Source: Schistosoma mansoni (lineage: Eukaryota > Platyhelminthes > Trematoda > Strigeidida > Schistosomatidae). Taken from it: a stretch of DNA of 64,000 nucleotides. The notes below the pieces were generated by a model. It was not told where the DNA came from. It made no database searches and saw only the letters and a list, made by a program, of their open reading frames with translations. Of the stretch, positions 1 to 12,300 are shown in pieces (position 1 is the stretch's first letter; each line of letters starts with the position of its first letter). Location: contig NW_017385987.1 of NCBI RefSeq assembly GCF_000237925.1, positions 1,736,001-1,800,000 on the forward strand, written 5' to 3'. A program made the position numbers and the translations under genes.

Positions 1-656
1 CTATTTTATCAGATCCTAGGCTGATTAGTTAGTGAGGAAGTAATTATGGTAAACCATTTTAAGGACTTAGCTTTACCGTTAGTTCACAGGTTCAGATTTG
101 GTTCCGTTTAGTTAGGTTTGTGCAGCCGGTTAGTATAACTGGTTCTCCTACACAAGAAAGCATAATACAGAGCCGAGAATGTCGGCCGGTACTTAGTAGA
201 TGAGCAACCGTTAAAGTTGTACATTGGGTTAATTGTTCTAATTTACAAGGAATGTGAAATTTTTATTAAAATCATATATTTCGAGTCACTTGAACTGATT
301 GCATGTTGCGTAATCTACACATTTAGAAAAGATTAAATAGGAAGATAAGTATTAATTTTAAATCAGCTCTTCATTGTGGCTCTAATCTAATATTTCAGCC
401 TTACTATTGAGTTTGTCGTTAATATAGTCCAATATTACTTGCTTACCAAGTACAACTCAAAAGCGTTATCAACATTTGTACAATACCGAGATTTACAAGA
501 TTTCCACGGTGTAGAAAGAACAAGTTCCGCGTATCATGCATCCGCTTATTCACAGTAAAATGTGTTATTTTAGCTTAAAAGCTTTGTTCTTTTACTCAAA
601 TACGTATTTCTTTTACATATAAAACTAATCTTTTTCTCCGAAATTCAATTATTTAG
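1..656. other. Intron of the ankyrin-repeat gene
   Basis: AT-rich sequence before the first recognisable exon. An open stretch at about 398-560 (plus) follows a possible acceptor at 392-397, but it lacks a good donor and shows no ankyrin or other recognisable signature, so I do not call it an exon. Confidence 0.45.
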
Positions 657-3600
657 GGTCATCTGACTGTTTTGTCACTGCTGTTAAATGCGGGAGCGTT
701 AGTCAACACTATTAATTGCCATGGTGAATGTGCTCTTACCCGTGTAAGTTTTCATAGGTTAACCACCTGCTTATTTTCATCCTTAGGTGATCTTTTTGAA
801 ATATGCATAATTTGAACCATCTTTCCATCGCTTTTTAGGCTACCCGTCGTGGATGGGTTCACTGTGCACGATTTCTCTTAAGCCATGGAGCTAATCCGAA
901 TCCGATGCCATCTGATGGACATACTTTTGTGGTATCGCCATTACATTTAGCTCGCCAAATGCATCAAACAGTTATAGAACAAGATATTTTAAAAAGAACA
1001 GTTGAGTATGTATCTAACCTTAGATTAGTGTTTGTTTTCTTATATTACAATTGTTTCCAATATTAAAATGACTAAAGTTTGAAATGATTTTCGTAGGTAG
1101 TTACAAGTTGTTCGTATCAATAGAAGTATGCATGTAAGGACTTATCTTACTTGTGAAGCATGAATATACCGTTTAAAATAGAATGAAAAACCTTTTCACC
1201 CTGAAAGCAATTGTCTAGAAGTAAGTAAAATGACTAGTCTTAAGTGCATCGACAGAAAGAGCAACGGGTTTCAGTCGTCCTTGTAGAGGATGTTATTTAT
1301 ATTGCAAATAACAAAATACGATTAATGAACCAAATCTATCGAGATTAATCATCTTATCTGATCGTGGTTAACACCCTTGTTTTAAACCCTCCCATAATTA
1401 TTTTAAGGTTTTAAGTATTTCTATGCATTGCAAACCATAGTTTTCATCAGGAGCACTTGGCATTCTAAGTATTCAAGTAGATTGAAAAGTGACGATTTTA
1501 ACTGCGTTAAGTATTTACCCTTATTAATATCAAACCACTTTGTTTAGGATTGATAAAGCTGTTGCTGAAATAGTATCAACGACTCTACCAAATCATCTGA
1601 CTTTGATAGAACCAGGACATTTACCAGAGACAATGTCTTTAAGTTTGTTTCCTGTTCAAATCTTCTCTTCAGAAGAGCTTAGTCGCTTTGTTTTGTACTT
1701 TAAAACACCTCCTGGGTATGGCTCACGCAGTTTACAAACGGGAAATAAAGAATCTTCCAGTGGATCGACACCGTCTGACGAGCTGATATTTGTATATGTG
1801 ATTCGAGCGCAGTTATCCGTACGTTTGTATGTAATATCATTAAATGTTTTACTTTTGCATTCAAAGTAAGTAATAAGCGATCGTTTTATTACAAAGGTGT
1901 TTTCAAAATCCATTTATGGATGCGTGTCACGCCTCTATTGTCTACCACTAATATAGTGGTTTCTCAAATTCAAATAGTCATTTTTGTAACCTTGAACTAT
2001 TAAGTTTGCAGATAACTTTATTAGGACTAGTAGTGACAGTAAAATAATTAAATTTTCTCGTTTGTGGTGTCAACATTACTTACACACAACAGCTTAAAAT
2101 AATACACCGAAACGGACAAGTCACTAAAAAAACAGTCCAAGTAAAGCAACCACTCATTGCTGCAGCACGTTATTTTGTTTAAAATTTTACTTAGAATTAG
2201 TACGTACCATGTCTGTCTTTATCTAAGCCCCTGTATGTAACTTTTATCTCTATAGGACTTTTTTCATAGCACTAATTCCTTTTTGCTTATTTCTCTATTC
2301 CACATTGTTATCCGGATTACACCTTTGTTAAGCCGCATAACTGATATATACGTCGAAAATTATCAAACAACCTACCTGTCAAGTCATTACTGTGATCACT
2401 ATTTAAGCACAAATGTGCAACACACAATAAGAAAATAATATTGCGAAGAGGTAAAGGTAAGTATCGTAACAAAAATGCAACAAGTGATTAGAAATTGGTG
2501 AATGAGAGTGAAAAGTAATGGAGGAAGCAGTTCATTTGGGAGAAATACAACCGCAAAGTTGTATCAAGATCGCCACTGGCTTCATTCTGACGTATATCTG
2601 ATAAAGTCTCAAGCCACTTCTTTGCATTATCTCTTGAAGCCCAACCAGGGCGTCCCGAAGAGTAGGACAGTCTGATCGATGTCGCTGGGGCAGCAGACCA
2701 GTCGAAATATTCCTCGAAGAACTCTGCCCATCGTCCAAGACATCAGATGTTATTGATTGGCATCCCATTAGCTTCACAAACCGTTTCTCTCACACCAGTG
2801 ACTCGGATGAGTTGAAAGAGCTTCCGGCAGTTACCAGATGCACCTACTGTTTCCAACTCATTGGCATGCTCCAACCACCAGGATTATCGGCCGTTTCCTC
2901 AATTTTATTACTTAACAGTCTTCGTTTACCGTCAAACTCGTGGTTGGCCGGAGTAGACCGACGACCCGACTGTTGCTGCTACCTTGACGTGGTGTTCGGG
3001 CTTTCCTATCGCGATGAACCAATCGAGCTATACTGGCTGGAACAATCCTTCCTCAAGGTCCTACCATGCCGGACAGGTCGGTTGAAGAGCTGTAAGACTA
3101 AAAGCAGCAAACCCAAGGTCCGAAGCCGTAATGCTGACTGTACTGAGGTGTGACAGCAGTAAGGTGTTTCCTTCAGACAACCAGCATAACAGCGATGCTG
3201 CCTTCCCACAAGGAGGGGTGGGGTTAGAAAAGGTCGACTCTAAAAATGCACACCTCGCCTTACCCCACGGATTTCCGTCTCCGGTGGTAAGGTCCCAACA
3301 AGTACGGAACTGACACAAAAATTACCCACAAAAAGGTCGTGTGTGACCGACCTCAAGCAGTTGTCCCTTAGGCACTGCGTTCACGCTCTCAGGTCATTAA
3401 GATCACTTCTAACCCAATTTCCTTTTCAGGTACCTCTAGAAGAACCCTTCCACGGTGTGGGCAACCGGGAATAGATAACTGCCCTCAAACCTCTAACAGC
3501 ACTCAAGATCCTAATCTAGACTGACGGGCTTCAATGAGTTGTAAGGAGCCTGTAGAAACCCAGTGCTTATAAGCGGGAAATTTCACAAAGCCGCAAGCGA

Positions 3601-5963
3601 CTTTACTCTCCATTTTCATGGCGTCATGCAGTTGCAATCAGTGCTCATCCATACTTTTCAACGGGCTGATAGCTAGCCTTGAACCCAGCTCGTTTTGATA
3701 TTTAGTTGCAAGAGAAGCTGCAACCAATTTGATGACATCAATCTGTTTAAGTGTGGCGCATATGTATCTGGTGCCCTTTTGTACCAATATGTATGTGTTT
3801 AAATAAATAAATAAACCCATTTCGGATGATGAATTCATTGGCCGCTGAAACGTAAGGTAAGATTAGTGCAGAAAAGGGCATGGTCAGCGTCCAGATGAGT
3901 GCTTCAGAAGGAGCGGCACTCTTGTGCACAACGGTGCTAGTGGTAGTTGATCGCAATATAATCAGACTTGAGATGGAAAGGTAGGGCGACAAGTAACACA
4001 TCAGCGACGACTGTGCCAAAATTTGATGCCATCTAGAAATAGGTTGTGGTCTGCCCAAAGCTGCAGCAAACAGGAAGTATTATCTGAACTGCGGCTAACA
4101 AACCCTCAGTAGCCACCCAGACGACTCTTAGTACGTAAATGTTCGGCTTGAGTATTCAAGTCTCCAATCGGCGCTACAATATTTGTCAAGTGCGCTTTCG
4201 TAAGGTCATTTGACTGGTGATAGATCTCATCCTTGATTGCATCTGGACTACAATCTGTCGGGGTGCAAGAAGATAAGGATAAGACATTGTTTCTCATTTC
4301 GATTTCTTACCACTTTGATGGGACTTCTCAACCTAACAGTACATAATCGACTATCAGCGGGGATCCGGTCGATTAGTGCTGCCTTTTCTTTGGCGCTTAG
4401 TGCGACACTAACGTCAGGAAAACAGGAGATGCCATAAGGTCCTCGGATAAACGCACGTAAGACAAGCTTTTCGAATCGACAAATGAAGATTAAATGTGTA
4501 GTCTTAAATATAGGATTCCAGATAAACAACAAACATTGATGCTAATATTTTCTAAAGACATAGCCAAACCTATCTGATTTCTCATCTGCGTTAGTGTGAA
4601 CGTTAAAGGAGGTAAGACTGAATAGTACACACGATTCTAGAAAGGCTGGCTAAGAATCCGTATTGGATGGTAGCATAACTTTCGACCAGTTATTTACTTG
4701 AGTTCGTTCAGATAGAACAGAATTTCCACCATAGGTAAGCTGCTGTGTAAACTGAAAAATAAAAAATATTTCGAGAGCAAAGGTGAACTGTCCACACCTT
4801 GACCGTACCAGGGTATTTAGGGGTATATATATATATATATATATAGTAGTTTCTAATTACTGTTAGTCCACATTCACTTACGTGCGCTAATCGGTTTACA
4901 ATAGTCATATTCAACTATTTGATTATCGAAAAGCTCCAATTTCATTACATTTATGCATGCTCTACTTTTGACGTTTTGTTTTATCAATAGGACAATCATG
5001 TTTCTTGCTGGCTCACTGGACCTCCCATGGAATCACTATCATTGAGCTTTAATGGGACAAAAAAACACTGTACCGTGATACCCTTGTCACCTGAGTATTC
5101 TGGTATCTGCGTATATTCAGTATCTACAGTAATTAGGAGTGGTGGACTCAATACTCTCTGCCTAGAGCTACGTACCCAAGACCAATCAATTGGTGAAACA
5201 ACTCAGGTATACTTTTTCAGACATGTCGATATTTAGTATGTTTCTATTTTAGTTTAATGCGTCCTATTTCATGATAACTTATAGCAAATACTTCGTAGTC
5301 GCGCTGGTTTTAAGCGTGAAGTAAGCGACGTGCAAAAAAACTAGCTGTCCAGATGAATATAACTCTTCATTTGTCAGTCTATTTGGTAACGTATTCACCA
5401 TTAAGCTGAAGTCAATGCATCCACACCGTAAAAACGTCGAAACACAAATAATGAAACATCATTGCGCTTAGTAGTCGTTAAGTAGCGATAGAAATAAGCG
5501 GATCATCACTCTTTGTCGTTATCTTCACATCTGATGACTTCTAGCTTCAAGCATACATATGGTAGGAACAGTATTCATCGAGCACATTATTACCCAACTT
5601 GATACGCGAGTACTTGTAATATGTGTGTGGTGCTGGGACTAAGATTCAAACGAGCGAAATATCTCTGCTTATTGAACCGACTGTAATACGAGTTCTTTAG
5701 GTGAATATAATCTTTTTACTTTCTAAACAAACTAGGATTATGGCAAAGCATATTTTACTAGACCAACCACAATATATTAAATAAGATCTATATCCATTGC
5801 TTTGGTTGATTTATTTCAGGGTGCATCATATGATTCAGTTGTTCTTGTTGGAGCTTATCGTATTCGTCTGGATGTAACCTCTTTGATAATGGCCTCAGTG
5901 AATCCAGTGTCCTCAACAGGAACCACTAAAGCAAGCGTTTACATCCCCAGATCAGCCATATAA
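657..5963 (+). CDS. Ankyrin-repeat protein, 3' end of gene (five exons, partial)
   Basis: Five exons join with consistent phase: 657-743, 839-1005, 1548-1818, 4991-5206 and 5820-5963 (TAA). Each intron has an AG acceptor and a GT donor (GTAAGT, GTATGT, GTACGT, GTATAC). The first two exons encode ankyrin repeat sequence (GHLTVLSLLLNAGALVN, then CARFLLSHGANPNP and SPLHLARQ), a fold used for protein-protein binding. The last three exons encode about 210 residues rich in beta-branched residues (for example HVSCWLTGPP, GASYDSVVLVGAYRIRLDV); I do not recognise a family, and a beta-sandwich domain is only a guess. The 5' end lies left of the window. The second intron is only 95 bp; the fourth, about 3.2 kb, holds nested LINE remnants. 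The gene converges on the capping-enzyme gene, with 289 bp between the two stop codons. Confidence 0.8.
2500..4530 (-). mobile_element. RTE/SR3-like LINE, minus strand, internally deleted and interrupted
   Basis: Reading minus-ward, an apurinic-endonuclease-like region lies at about 4300-3840 (GDLNTQAEHLRTKSRLGGY, then residues of the schistosome LINE consensus up to about 3840). Then comes an interruption of about 0.7-0.9 kb. The linker before the RT resumes at about 2950-2700 (KLFQLIRVTGVRETV, AEFFEEYFDWSAAPATS). It then joins directly to C-terminal sequence (PGWASRDNAKKWLETLSD) at about 2640-2530, so the whole RT palm is missing. Frames shift several times. The C-terminal part resembles the LINE at 18424-19863, so both probably belong to one family. 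It lies in the 3.2-kb intron of the ankyrin gene. Family naming is from memory of schistosome LINE proteins. Confidence 0.6.
3100..3825 (+). mobile_element. 3'-end LINE/retroposon fragment nested in the minus-strand LINE
   Basis: A plus-strand segment ending in a short tandem tail (aaataaataaataaa) at 3806-3823. Its last 60 bp (GCGCATATGTATCTGGTGCC...TTGTACCAATATGTATG) match the ends of the elements at 8105, 18425 and 19863. It separates the endonuclease part from the linker part of the minus-strand LINE, as expected for a later insertion. The 5' boundary is uncertain. Confidence 0.5.
4823..4845. repeat. (TA)n microsatellite
   Basis: About 11 TA units in the last intron-rich part of the ankyrin gene. 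Confidence 0.9.
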
Positions 5964-6019
5964 TATTAGTAGCTATGAAAAATATGGATGTTTTCAACCA
6001 CTGTATTCTGTTTCATCCT

Positions 6020-6025
6020 ATTAAA
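6020..6025 (+). promoter_or_regulatory. Candidate poly(A) signal of the ankyrin gene
   Basis: ATTAAA lies 57 bp after the stop codon at 5961-5963. No AATAAA is seen between the two convergent stop codons on this strand. A mirrored ATTAAA on the minus strand at 6162-6157 could serve the capping-enzyme gene, so the two 3' UTRs would overlap slightly. Confidence 0.35.
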
Positions 6026-6252
6026 CATAGAGGATTACAAAGATTTCAAAATGTACTTGACAAAAAATATCACAAGATAGAAACGACAGTTTTTGTACAC
6101 AAATTATTTCTTACAAAAGTTTGTCTGTTTTCATATTTGCAGGAATGATATTCATATTTAATTCAGAAAGAAAATACTGTACTGAACAGACTGATAATCA
6201 TGCAATTTTTACAAACAAGTTAGGTGGTTATAGTTTCTAGATCATGAGATCA

Positions 6253-6386
6253 TTATTTGTGATGTGTTCCAGTAGGTTCTCGAGAAGAAGAGGCTTGTTG
6301 TTGTGGATTTGTCTTGTTCTGACGTTGTCGAACACACATAACCAGCTGTTCAGCTGTTACAGGATACATGATACTTTCGATAATGG
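6253..6386 (-). CDS. RNGTT: Capping enzyme terminal exon
   Basis: Acceptor CACTAG before 6386. Encodes ESIMYPVTAEQLVMCV followed by a polar tail (RQRQNKTNPQQQ) and TAA. It matches the family sequence after the RTDK motif (NPVTKE-like). An earlier AG would also leave an open frame, but only this one keeps phase with the OB-fold exon. Confidence 0.82.
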
Positions 6387-9300
6387 CTAGTGTATAATAT
6401 AAAACATGGTTACTGTTAACTAACATTCTTAAATAACCACATGCAGTTATCAAAAAAGTATTACCTTTTTGATTGGATCAGACAGTCACCTATTCTTCGA
6501 TATGATGCTCTCAAGATTATTAGTCTTACCGTCCGGACTACGCATAAATAATTTAGTTGTGGAGAGCCCGTAAAACTTAGTACTACTAAGGTACAGTAAA
6601 TATTAGTTTATCTGTCACTATTCATGTAAAAGAAAGTTACGATTTCTTAGAAATATTAACAATTAATACTATAGTGGTCGCATTAGCTATGAGTACGGTT
6701 AAGCATTCAAGCACGTATTTATCCTTATGTTTTTCTAAAGTATTTCTTCATAAATGTTAAAGTGATCATGTTGATTATTTATCTTATCTCGAAAGTCCCG
6801 GTGGGTGACAAAATCACTATATGGTTAAAGTCACTTGGTTTTTGCCAAATTGAGAAACCTGTAATTTTAATAGTTGAATTCTTGAGTCGATCTAAGCTAG
6901 ACCACATTTGAAAATCTGGAAGCACTGGATGGCCGTTTAGTCCTAGTGTGGGTAGGATGTCCCCGTCTACCAAACAGCAAGTATACTGTGCATCAATCGA
7001 ATCTGTATTGATACACATCTGTGAAAAATGATGTTTGGAAGTAAATTCTGAAGCAACGGCTTACTGATTGAAGTACTCGGCTTGTGACTAGCTCTGTACC
7101 ACCTACTTTAGTTTAGGAGGTCGGGTGACATTGCAGTGAACGAGAACACCAGTGGGGATAACCGAATGTCTTAGAAAACCTGAGAACCATAAAGTAAACA
7201 CTTCATTCGCAAAATTTCAATTAATTGTCTCAGGCTTGATTGTTCCATCGTTTCCACACCAATCATTCTTTGTTCTCGTTCTCTTTTCTTCGATCTTCCT
7301 AACCTATCTCCAGGCATTTCACCTTCGATTGATGATACATACTACTTATATCTGTCGACATCAGTAGCACACAACATAATATCACTAGCATTCACATAGT
7401 GTGACTCAATTCCGTGTATATGAAGCACATACTTAGTAAATAGGTTAGAAGTGGAATGAATGCGTAAGTTGCAAGTATTTCATCATTAGTGTCTTTAAAG
7501 CATTGTTTACGTATCGTGTAATCAACTAGCAAATAATGATATGTGCAACGGTTGGATCTAATGTATGAATGAAAAGTCGGTCGATAAGGCTCTAGACCTT
7601 ACGTGACTAGGATGGGGAGAGTTTGCTCTGCCTCTCGAAATGCTCTCACATGGCCACGCGTATCCAACCACTGTCAGGGAAATTCTACTCACTGCCTCGC
7701 GGCAGGAGTGTTGTTTACGAAATTCAGAAGACGAAAAGTGAATCTCCGGCGCTTTAACCGGGTTGGTGGATACGGAGGGTCCACCTAAGAGAGTTGGAAA
7801 ACACTGATTCCAAACCAATGGCGCATATGGGCTCCAAGATCCTAAAGAGACAAATGGCGTATGAATCAGTCGTTGATCACCGACTACCATGAGACTGCAT
7901 CTCCTTACGATGCTCCACTGCCTTGTGGATCAGACCTTTAGGTCAAAGGCTCCGGGTGTGGATTCCTAAGAAAACCACTTGCTTCGGTTTTGGCACCCGG
8001 GCAGTATCACAACCCTCCCACAAATCAAATGAGATTTGTGCGGCGCATATATATCTGGTGCCCCCTTGTACCAATATTTATGTTTAAGTAATAATAATAA
8101 CAAACTTCTATAATTTTGATTAATCTAGAATACCCCGTTTCTATTTTAAATCATCTTGATATACAATCGATTTGTCCTTTGAGTATGTATTTTACTTGAT
8201 TTCAAGCATTCACCAAATAACAAGAACTCAATAATGAAAACTTACCGACTCCTGACTTGTGATAGTTCGGCTCTGTCTTGTCAGTGCGCACACGTAAAAC
8301 TTTCCAACCGACACCAGGAACGCATACACATTCTACAATTTTTCCGTCTAAAACTTTATCACGTGAACTAACATGTGCCAGCTTGGCAGATGGCACCGTA
8401 AGACCACCAAGAAAGAGAAGTCCAACGTAACCCGGAATTTCACTAAAGTAATAAAAAGATGAGTTCAGTTCTCAGTGTACCATTCTACTAACGTTACAAA
8501 ATGTTAGTCTTCAAGCCTTTTAATATATTTCTATTAGCTCTCTATCATACCTAAAATAACGCTATTATTATATACCTTTCTAACTGTTACGCAACCCTAT
8601 AATTAATCCAGCCTGAGGTGGTGTGTGTGACTTTATTATACATCAAAGAGGAATGCAACATTTTTTGCCAATAATATTTTAAATCGTTGTTTTGAAAGTG
8701 AACAAACAAGAGATAACTTTTAGAGAGTTTATATAAGAACTTCCGTCTAAATTAGAGCGAATAGTTTTACAACATTTGAGCGCCGAGTTGATGTAAGACA
8801 TTAAATAGAAATAATATATTTGTAAAATCTCAGCGAATGAAATTGAAGTAAATCTAACGTTTCGCTTAACAATCTGGTCCAAGCTTTTTCAAGGAATTAT
8901 AATCAAACATCAAAATTATCGAATATAAACAGGTACATGGTTCTTCGTTTCATTGTACACTGAATAGGTCATCCAATCAACGTTAAAAATGTCTAGACTA
9001 GGTATATGTATTAGTGTGTAAGAGATTTGTGATGTGTTCATATAACATATTGTATATAAACGTAAGTGGTGAGAGGAGAAATTTCATTCACAATCTATTG
9101 TCTCTTATCGGTGAATTTTTAAGAAAACATACAATTTCTAATATATGATATGAATTATATATGTCATAGCATGTATAAAATGAAGATAATTAAACAAAAT
9201 AAAAATAAAAGAGTGAAATTTGAAGAGGACGAATGTAATTTGAAACTGAATATATGTGTTATTTTAATGTTCCAATTAATTGCTTAACGAATTTCGATAA

Positions 9301-12300
9301 GACAACTGATCAGAATCATTGAATGTAATTGTTGTCACTCAGATAATACGAGATAGATAAGACGGAAAGGAGTTCAGGTTTTTATTTATTAATGATTAGC
9401 TGCCATGGTACAGCTAATTGTATTCCATTCCTCCTATTGGTATTGTTTGAATTAGCCCATATGTATAGGGCTTCGGCTGTTTTTCTTTCTTTGTAAGAAT
9501 TGAATGCTTTTTGAAGGATTCTTGTGCCATCGAAATCAATTGTACGACCCGATTCTATCAAGTGTAATGTTATCGCTGACTTGTTCTCAAGTTTCCTTAC
9601 TTCATCTGAGGACTTAGGAATGTGTTTCAAGCATTGTTTGTGTTCCTTCACCCTCATGTTCAGTTGCCTTGATGTTTCACTTACATACGTTGCATTACAG
9701 TCACTACATCTGATTTCATAGACACAATTCTGTTGTTCTTCTTTGTGGATTGGATCTTTAATTCTTACTAATTTCGATCTTAGAGTATTGTTTGTTCGAA
9801 AAAATACTCTAATATTTTGATTATTTAAAATTCTTCTAATGTCTTCTGAAACACCTTTCCGATATAGGATCACCACTGTGTTAACCCATTCCTTTTTCTT
9901 TAATCCTTTTGTATTATTAATGCCGTTTTTTCTTTCATTCTTAATTATTCTTTTAATAAAATCCTTTGGATAATTGTTCATCATTAGAGTAGATGTAATT
10001 AAATTCATTTCCATATCGTTTGGTTCAGTGACAAGTTTTTGAGCTCTTGTGATCATATTTTTGGCCATTGTCACTTTGGTCGAGTGTGGATGTGCCGACT
10101 TAAAATCTAGAAATTTCCCTGAATATGTCGGCTTTCGGAAAATACTAATTTTTAAACTATCATAATCTTTCCTTTCAACTAAACAGTCTAGAAAAGGTAG
10201 TTTGTGTTCATAAGATTCCAACTCCTTGGTGAACTTGATTTTTTCATCAAAGTTGTTGACATGTTTAGAAAGTTCGTCCAAATGATCTCGTTTTATAATG
10301 ACAAAAGTGTCATCAACATATCTTAACCATACTTTTGGTGTATGAAAACACATTGAGATTGCACTAGTTTCCAATGAATGCATGAATAGGTTAGCAACAA
10401 TTGGGGAAACCGGTGATCCCATAGCTACACCTTCTGTCTGTCTGTGTAAATCTCCTCGAAAACTGAATACAGTTGAATGTAAACATAGATCCAACGCTTT
10501 AATAATATCCGAGGTAACTAGAGGACAGTGTTGTTTAAGTTCAATGTCAAAATCTAAGAGATTATGTATAATATCTAAAGTTTCCTTAATTGGAACATTA
10601 GTGAATAATGAGCATACATCAAAACTTGCCATTATTTCATTTTCTTCTATGCGGATATCAAAGATAACATCTTTAAAATCATTAGAATTTTTTATTCCGT
10701 ATTTGATTAAGCTTTCATATGATTTAAGAATCTTAGCTAGGTATCTAGAAAGATTGTAGGTTGGTGAATTAGTATAATCAACAACAGGTCTTATTGAGAT
10801 ATCTGTTTTATGTATTTTAGGTAGTCCATAAAATCTACATGGTTTGTTGCTTTTTGGATATAGAGAAAACCATAGAGATAGTCCTAGTTTCAGTTTCAAA
10901 GTCTGTAGCATTTTGGCTGTTTCGGCTTTCAACGTATTCAAAGTTGCTCTACATTTGTTATTCATGATTTTTTCATAAGATCCAGTGTGGAGATGTTCAT
11001 TGACTCTAAAGAAGAAATGTATGCTCTAAAACAGCTACGTAAAGACAGAAAAATTGTTATGAGAGCTGACAAGGGAAAAATTACTGTTGCTATGCATCTT
11101 TGAAAAAAAAAGTCAATGAACATCTCCACACTGGATCTTATGATATTATGTGGACCACTGCTGTTGAGCAACTTTGAATACGTTGAAAGCCGAAACAGCC
11201 AAAATGCTACAGACTTTGAAACTGAAACTAGGACTATCTCTATGGTTTTCTCTATATCCAAAAAGCAACAAACCATGTAGATTTTATGGACTACCTAAAA
11301 TACATAAAACAGATATCTCAATAAGACCTGTTGTTGATTATACTAATTCACCAACCTACAATCTTTCTAGATACCTAGCTAAGATTCTTAAATCATATGA
11401 AAGCTTAATCAAATACGGAATAAAAAATTCTAATGATTTTAAAGATGTTATCTTTGATATCCGCATAGAAGAAAATGAAATAATGGCAAATTTTGATGTA
11501 TGCTCATTATTCACTAATGTTCCAATTAAGGAAACTTTAGATATTATACATAATCTCTTAGATTTTGACATTGAACTTAAACAACACTGTCCTCTAGTTA
11601 CCTCGGATATTATTAAAGCGTTGGATCTATGTTTACATTCAACTGTATTCAGTTTTCGAGGAGATTTACACAGACAGACAGAAGGTGTAGCTATGGGATC
11701 ACCGGTTTCCCCAATTGTTGCTAACCTATTCATGCATTCATTGGAAACTAGTGCAATCTCAATGTGTTTTCATACACCAAAAGTATGGTTAAGATATGTT
11801 GATGACACTTTTGTCATTATAAAACGAGATCATTTGGACGAACTTTCTAAACATGTCAACAACTTTGATGAAAAAATCAAGTTCACCAAGGAGTTGGAAT
11901 CTTATGAACACAAACTACCTTTTCTAGACTGTTTAGTTGAAAGGAAAGATTATGATAGTTTAAAAATTAGTATTTTCCGAAAGCCGACATATTCAGGGAA
12001 ATTTCTAGATTTTAAGTCGGCACATCCACACTCGACCAAAGTGACAATGGCCAAAAATATGATCACAAGAGCTCAAAAACTTGTCACTGAACCAAACGAT
12101 ATGGAAATGAATTTAATTACATCTACTCTAATGATGAACAATTATCCAAAGGATTTTATTAAAAGAATAATTAAGAATGAAAGAAAAAACGGCATTAATA
12201 ATACAAAAGGATTAAAGAAAAAGGAATGGGTTAACACAGTGGTGATCCTATATCGGAAAGGTGTTTCAGAAGACATTAGAAGAATTTTAAATAATCAAAA

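Noticed and set aside
1540-1869. A 109-residue stand-alone gene
   Set aside because: It is the exon 1548-1818 of the ankyrin gene read through both splice sites.
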